Below, one piece after another: positions 61,162-64,000 of a stretch of DNA of 64,000 nucleotides. Source of the DNA: Sphingobacterium bambusae (GTDB taxonomy: Bacteria; Bacteroidota; Bacteroidia; Sphingobacteriales; Sphingobacteriaceae); contig NZ_CP138332.1 in the NCBI RefSeq assembly GCF_033955345.1, positions 2,790,001 to 2,854,000 on the forward strand, in the 5' to 3' direction. Both the position numbers and the translations under genes were made by a program. The notes below the pieces were generated by a model. The model searched no databases. It saw only the letters and a list, made by a program, of their open reading frames with translations, and had not been told where the DNA came from. Numbering within the stretch: position 1 is the stretch's first letter; every line of letters begins with the position of its first letter.

Positions 61162-64000
61162 ATGTATCCGAAACCATCCAGATTACTCTGGCTGTTACTT
61201 TCACTGAGTGCCGCATCTCTCCCTGCCGGCGCGCACAGTACAGAAAGCAATAGCTTAACAAAAACAATTAATAAAGATCAGCAAAATTTACGCGGTAAAG
61301 TTGTCGACTCGCAAGGAAACCCAATCGCAGGGGCGACGGTTACAAACACGCGTACCAAGCAAAGTTTACAAACAAGCATAGACGGAACCTTTGCTATTCC
61401 TGGTAATGTAGGTGATGTGCTTTCGGTGCGTTACATCGGATATAATCCGGCAGATATGCCCGCAACGGGAACGGACAATATTTTGTTTTCCTTGGAATCT
61501 CAATCGCAGGCAATTGATGAAGTTCTTGTTTCTATCGGCTACCAACGCGTTCGTAAATCGGATGTGACAGGAGCTATCGCCAGTGTGAAGGCGGAGGAGT
61601 TAAATTTGAACTCACCAAAGCTGGGACAAGCTCTAGTAGGTAAAGTAGCCGGCGTACAGGTCATGCAGACCTCTGGAGCGCCTTACGATGGCACAAAGAT
61701 CCGCGTACGCGGAATGGGATCCATCAACGCGGGTTCAGATCCACTATATGTAATTGATGGTTATCCTGCGGGGAATAACCTAAATATCAATCCCAACGAT
61801 ATCGAAACCATCGATGTATTGAAAGATGCAGCTTCTGCGGCCATTTATGGTTCCCGCGCCGCGGCGGGTGTAGTACTCATCACAACAAAAAGAGGTAAAG
61901 AAGGGAAGAGCAATATTGATTACGACCTAGTAACGGGATTCGGGCAGCTCTCCAAAAAGATCGATCTACTCAATGCAGAGGAATTTATCGACTTGATCAT
62001 CGATGGACGTAACAATGCTTATAAAGATTTGGTCGTTAACAGAGGCATGACTTGGACAGATGCTATGCGGATGGACAATAATGCTGCGCGTGTCGCGCGC
62101 GTCGGAAACGCAGGATCTGTGTCCATCCCTGAGGATTACTATGATTTTGCGACAGGTACGGCCAAGAAATCGCAGTATGATACAGACTGGCAGGATGCCC
62201 TTTATAGAAATGCACCTTTCCAGCGGCACAACATATCAGCGACAGGCGGGAACGATAAAACACGTTACTTGGCCAGCGTAGCTTACCAAGATCAACAAGG
62301 TATTATGCTTGGAACCGATCAGCAGACGTTTAATTTCCGAACCAATATTGACTCGAAGGTAAATGACCGCTTGACCGTTGGAGCCAACGTAGCATTCACC
62401 TATAACGATAACAATGAAGTGACGACGGGCCGCTACGACCGCAGTCCATCAATGGCCGCCTTGATATACCTACCAACGTTGCCCGTCTATAATGAAGACG
62501 GCAGCTATGCGCAGTATCTGATGGGTGATCTATCTGCCAACAACTATGGTATACAAAACCCGGAGAATCCATTGGCTTACGTGACCATGATCAAAAACAA
62601 CCGTCGCGGCAAGCGTGGCTTGTACAATGCATTTGCGGATTTTGAGATTCTGAGCGGTTTGAACCTTAAGGTGAATGGTGGCCTGTCTACATATGATGAG
62701 AAGTACGAATACTACAGACCAACAAGTATCTCCGACGGAAATAACAGACCCTTCTCGAATCAGGCTAAGACAGCGGCTTACGCTGATGCCAACACACGAA
62801 GTGAAATCGATAAGTTGGTCGAAACGACATTGAACTACAACAAGACATTCAACGAGAAGCATCAGGTAAACGCGTTATTGGGGTATTCAGCACAGCGGAC
62901 AGATATCGACGTTATTGAATTGCGGGCTAGAGGTTTTCAAAACGATAAGATTGGCGAGATCAGTGACAAAGGGGCAGATCCATCGAACTTCACGCTACAA
63001 GATGCTTTCAAGCGCGCAATCACCTTGCAGTCGTATTTCAGCCGTGTGATGTATAACTACGATGCAAAATACTTCCTATCCGCATCCTTCCGTACCGACG
63101 GATCTTCACGCTTCGGATCGGAGACAAAATGGGGTACCTTCCCTTCAGTTTCTGCAGGCTGGACATTGTCTAACGAGGAGTTTTATGGCGATTGGCTAGG
63201 TTCCGGTTCGTCGATTAAACTGCGGGCGAGCTGGGGCTTGAGCGGTAACAACAATATTGGGGATTACCGGAACAAAACGACCATGAGTACTCCTGGTGGT
63301 GTGATCATCGGTGACGCGGTAGCGACGGGTTACTGGCCTAACGATTTTCAAGATTCTGGATTGGGATGGGAGTCAACCTCGCAGTATAACGGGGGGATCG
63401 ACATCGGTCTTTTCAATGGACGTGTCAATGTGATGGCCAACCTTTACCGCAGCCGTTCATTTAACCTGTTGTTCAATCAGCCTGTCTCGGCCATCTCTGG
63501 CGCGACAGCAGTCTTGACCAATATGCGCGACAGTAAGGTAGAAAATAAGGGATTTGATTTACAGATTGACGCTACACTCATAAGAAAAGAGAATTTCCAA
63601 TTGGGCTTCAGTGGAAACATCAATGTAAACCGTAATAAGGTGCTTGATCTTGGCGGTGCGGCAACCATTATGACAAACGGTGCCGAGCGTTCCTACATCA
63701 CCCATATTACCCAACAAGGAAGTCCTATTGGCATGTTCTATGGTTTCCAAGTGTTGGGCGTAGCCACTGAGGATAACTACGATAAAGTTGCCCCTTCTGC
63801 AGGTTCTACAAACCCAATGCAACCCGGAGATTTATATTTTGAGGATGTTGATGGAAACGGAATCGTCAATGATGCGGACAAGCGCGTTATCGGCAATCCA
63901 CATCCCGACTTTACCTACGGTTTTGCATTGAATGCATCCTACAAGCAATTTGATATCCGAGCTTCTTTCAACGGATCGCAAGGCAATCAGGTGTTGGACG
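61162..64000 (+). CDS. SusC/RagA-family TonB-linked outer membrane receptor, 3' end missing
   Basis: Starts at ATG 61162 with a signal peptide (RLLWLLLSLSAASLPAGAHS) and runs open to the window end (946 residues, incomplete; the family is ~1000-1150). A CarboxypepD_reg domain (LRGKVVDSQGNPIAGATVT), a plug domain with the SusC/RagA hallmarks VGKVAGVQVMQTSG, KIRVRGMGSINAGSDPLYVIDG and EVLKDAASAAIYGSRAA-type sequence (here DVLKDAASAAIYGSRAA), then barrel strands. There is no STN domain. SusC partners a SusD-like lipoprotein, expected just downstream of the window. The imported substrate, usually a glycan or peptide, is unknown. Confidence 0.95.
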   Translation, partial: MYPKPSRLLWLLLSLSAASLPAGAHSTESNSLTKTINKDQQNLRGKVVDSQGNPIAGATVTNTRTKQSLQTSIDGTFAIPGNVGDVLSVRYIGYNPADMPATGTDNILFSLESQSQAIDEVLVSIGYQRVRKSDVTGAIASVKAEELNLNSPKLGQALVGKVAGVQVMQTSGAPYDGTKIRVRGMGSINAGSDPLYVIDGYPAGNNLNINPNDIETIDVLKDAASAAIYGSRAAAGVVLITTKRGKEGKSNIDYDLVTGFGQLSKKIDLLNAEEFIDLIIDGRNNAYKDLVVNRGMTWTDAMRMDNNAARVARVGNAGSVSIPEDYYDFATGTAKKSQYDTDWQDALYRNAPFQRHNISATGGNDKTRYLASVAYQDQQGIMLGTDQQTFNFRTNIDSKVNDRLTVGANVAFTYNDNNEVTTGRYDRSPSMAALIYLPTLPVYNEDGSYAQYLMGDLSANNYGIQNPENPLAYVTMIKNNRRGKRGLYNAFADFEILSGLNLKVNGGLSTYDEKYEYYRPTSISDGNNRPFSNQAKTAAYADANTRSEIDKLVETTLNYNKTFNEKHQVNALLGYSAQRTDIDVIELRARGFQNDKIGEISDKGADPSNFTLQDAFKRAITLQSYFSRVMYNYDAKYFLSASFRTDGSSRFGSETKWGTFPSVSAGWTLSNEEFYGDWLGSGSSIKLRASWGLSGNNNIGDYRNKTTMSTPGGVIIGDAVATGYWPNDFQDSGLGWESTSQYNGGIDIGLFNGRVNVMANLYRSRSFNLLFNQPVSAISGATAVLTNMRDSKVENKGFDLQIDATLIRKENFQLGFSGNINVNRNKVLDLGGAATIMTNGAERSYITHITQQGSPIGMFYGFQVLGVATEDNYDKVAPSAGSTNPMQPGDLYFEDVDGNGIVNDADKRVIGNPHPDFTYGFALNASYKQFDIRASFNGSQGNQVLD

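Overview
The window looks like part of a Bacteroidota chromosome, most likely a Sphingobacteriaceae member (Sphingobacterium/Pedobacter-like). The reasons are a SusC/RagA-type receptor, several CarboxypepD_reg-fronted TonB receptors, two DUF4374 proteins, an ECF sigma/FecR pair, futalosine-route menaquinone synthesis (mqnB), and repeated TAnnTTTG -7 promoter motifs instead of sigma70 -10/-35 boxes. I see no CRISPR array, insertion sequence or prophage.

Layout. 1-5.5 kb: the end of a methylcrotonyl-CoA carboxylase beta subunit, acetoacetyl-CoA synthetase, thiL and nadA. 5.5-6.0 kb: a 496-bp AT-rich gap between divergent nadA and nadB that holds a cluster of DnaA boxes and is my best candidate for oriC. 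6-17.4 kb: nadB, a gamma carbonic anhydrase, an Ig-like lipoprotein, mnmG, an Uup-like ABC-F ATPase, apaG, an RsmI-like methylase, a Nif3-like protein and a zinc-ribbon protein. Two parS sites (one exact, one with a single mismatch) lie between the ABC-F gene and mnmG, which independently supports an origin-proximal location. 17.6-30 kb: housekeeping genes (tricorn-like protease, CPBP protease, cdsA, anmK, gcvH, pdhB, mqnB, PTPS/QueD, folE, O-methyltransferase). 30-34.4 kb: a cell-envelope block with two glucosaminidase-LysM proteins, a carboxypeptidase-regulatory-like protein, a DUF3078 protein and an amidase lipoprotein. 34.4-38.8 kb: a minus-strand operon of a large secreted PIG-L deacetylase, two tiny membrane proteins (one a 39-residue gene joined by ATGA coupling) and a sodium:solute symporter. 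39.2-40.5 kb: a peroxiredoxin/thioredoxin/small-protein operon, followed by tRNA-Arg(CCU) and an AT-rich orphan gene.

41.7-53.0 kb: nine co-oriented minus-strand genes that look like a metal or siderophore/heme uptake locus. In transcription order they are a YncE-like beta-propeller, TonB receptor 2, a shortened Fur-like winged-helix protein, an ECF sigma factor, a FecR-like anti-sigma, DUF4374-A, TonB receptor 1, DUF4374-B and a PepSY membrane protein. 53.3-60.3 kb: five tandem plus-strand genes around a divergent Hsp90-like chaperone: a large Sel1-repeat protein, the Hsp90, a helical-repeat protein, a two-domain membrane protein and a lipoprotein. 60.5-64 kb: an orphan gene and a SusC-like receptor cut by the window end.

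The main points for follow-up are the oriC/parS region, the unannotated 39-residue symporter partner gene, the Hsp90-Sel1 cluster, and the iron-type locus with its Fur fragment and STN-less receptors. All functions are read from motifs and family knowledge; no database search was run.
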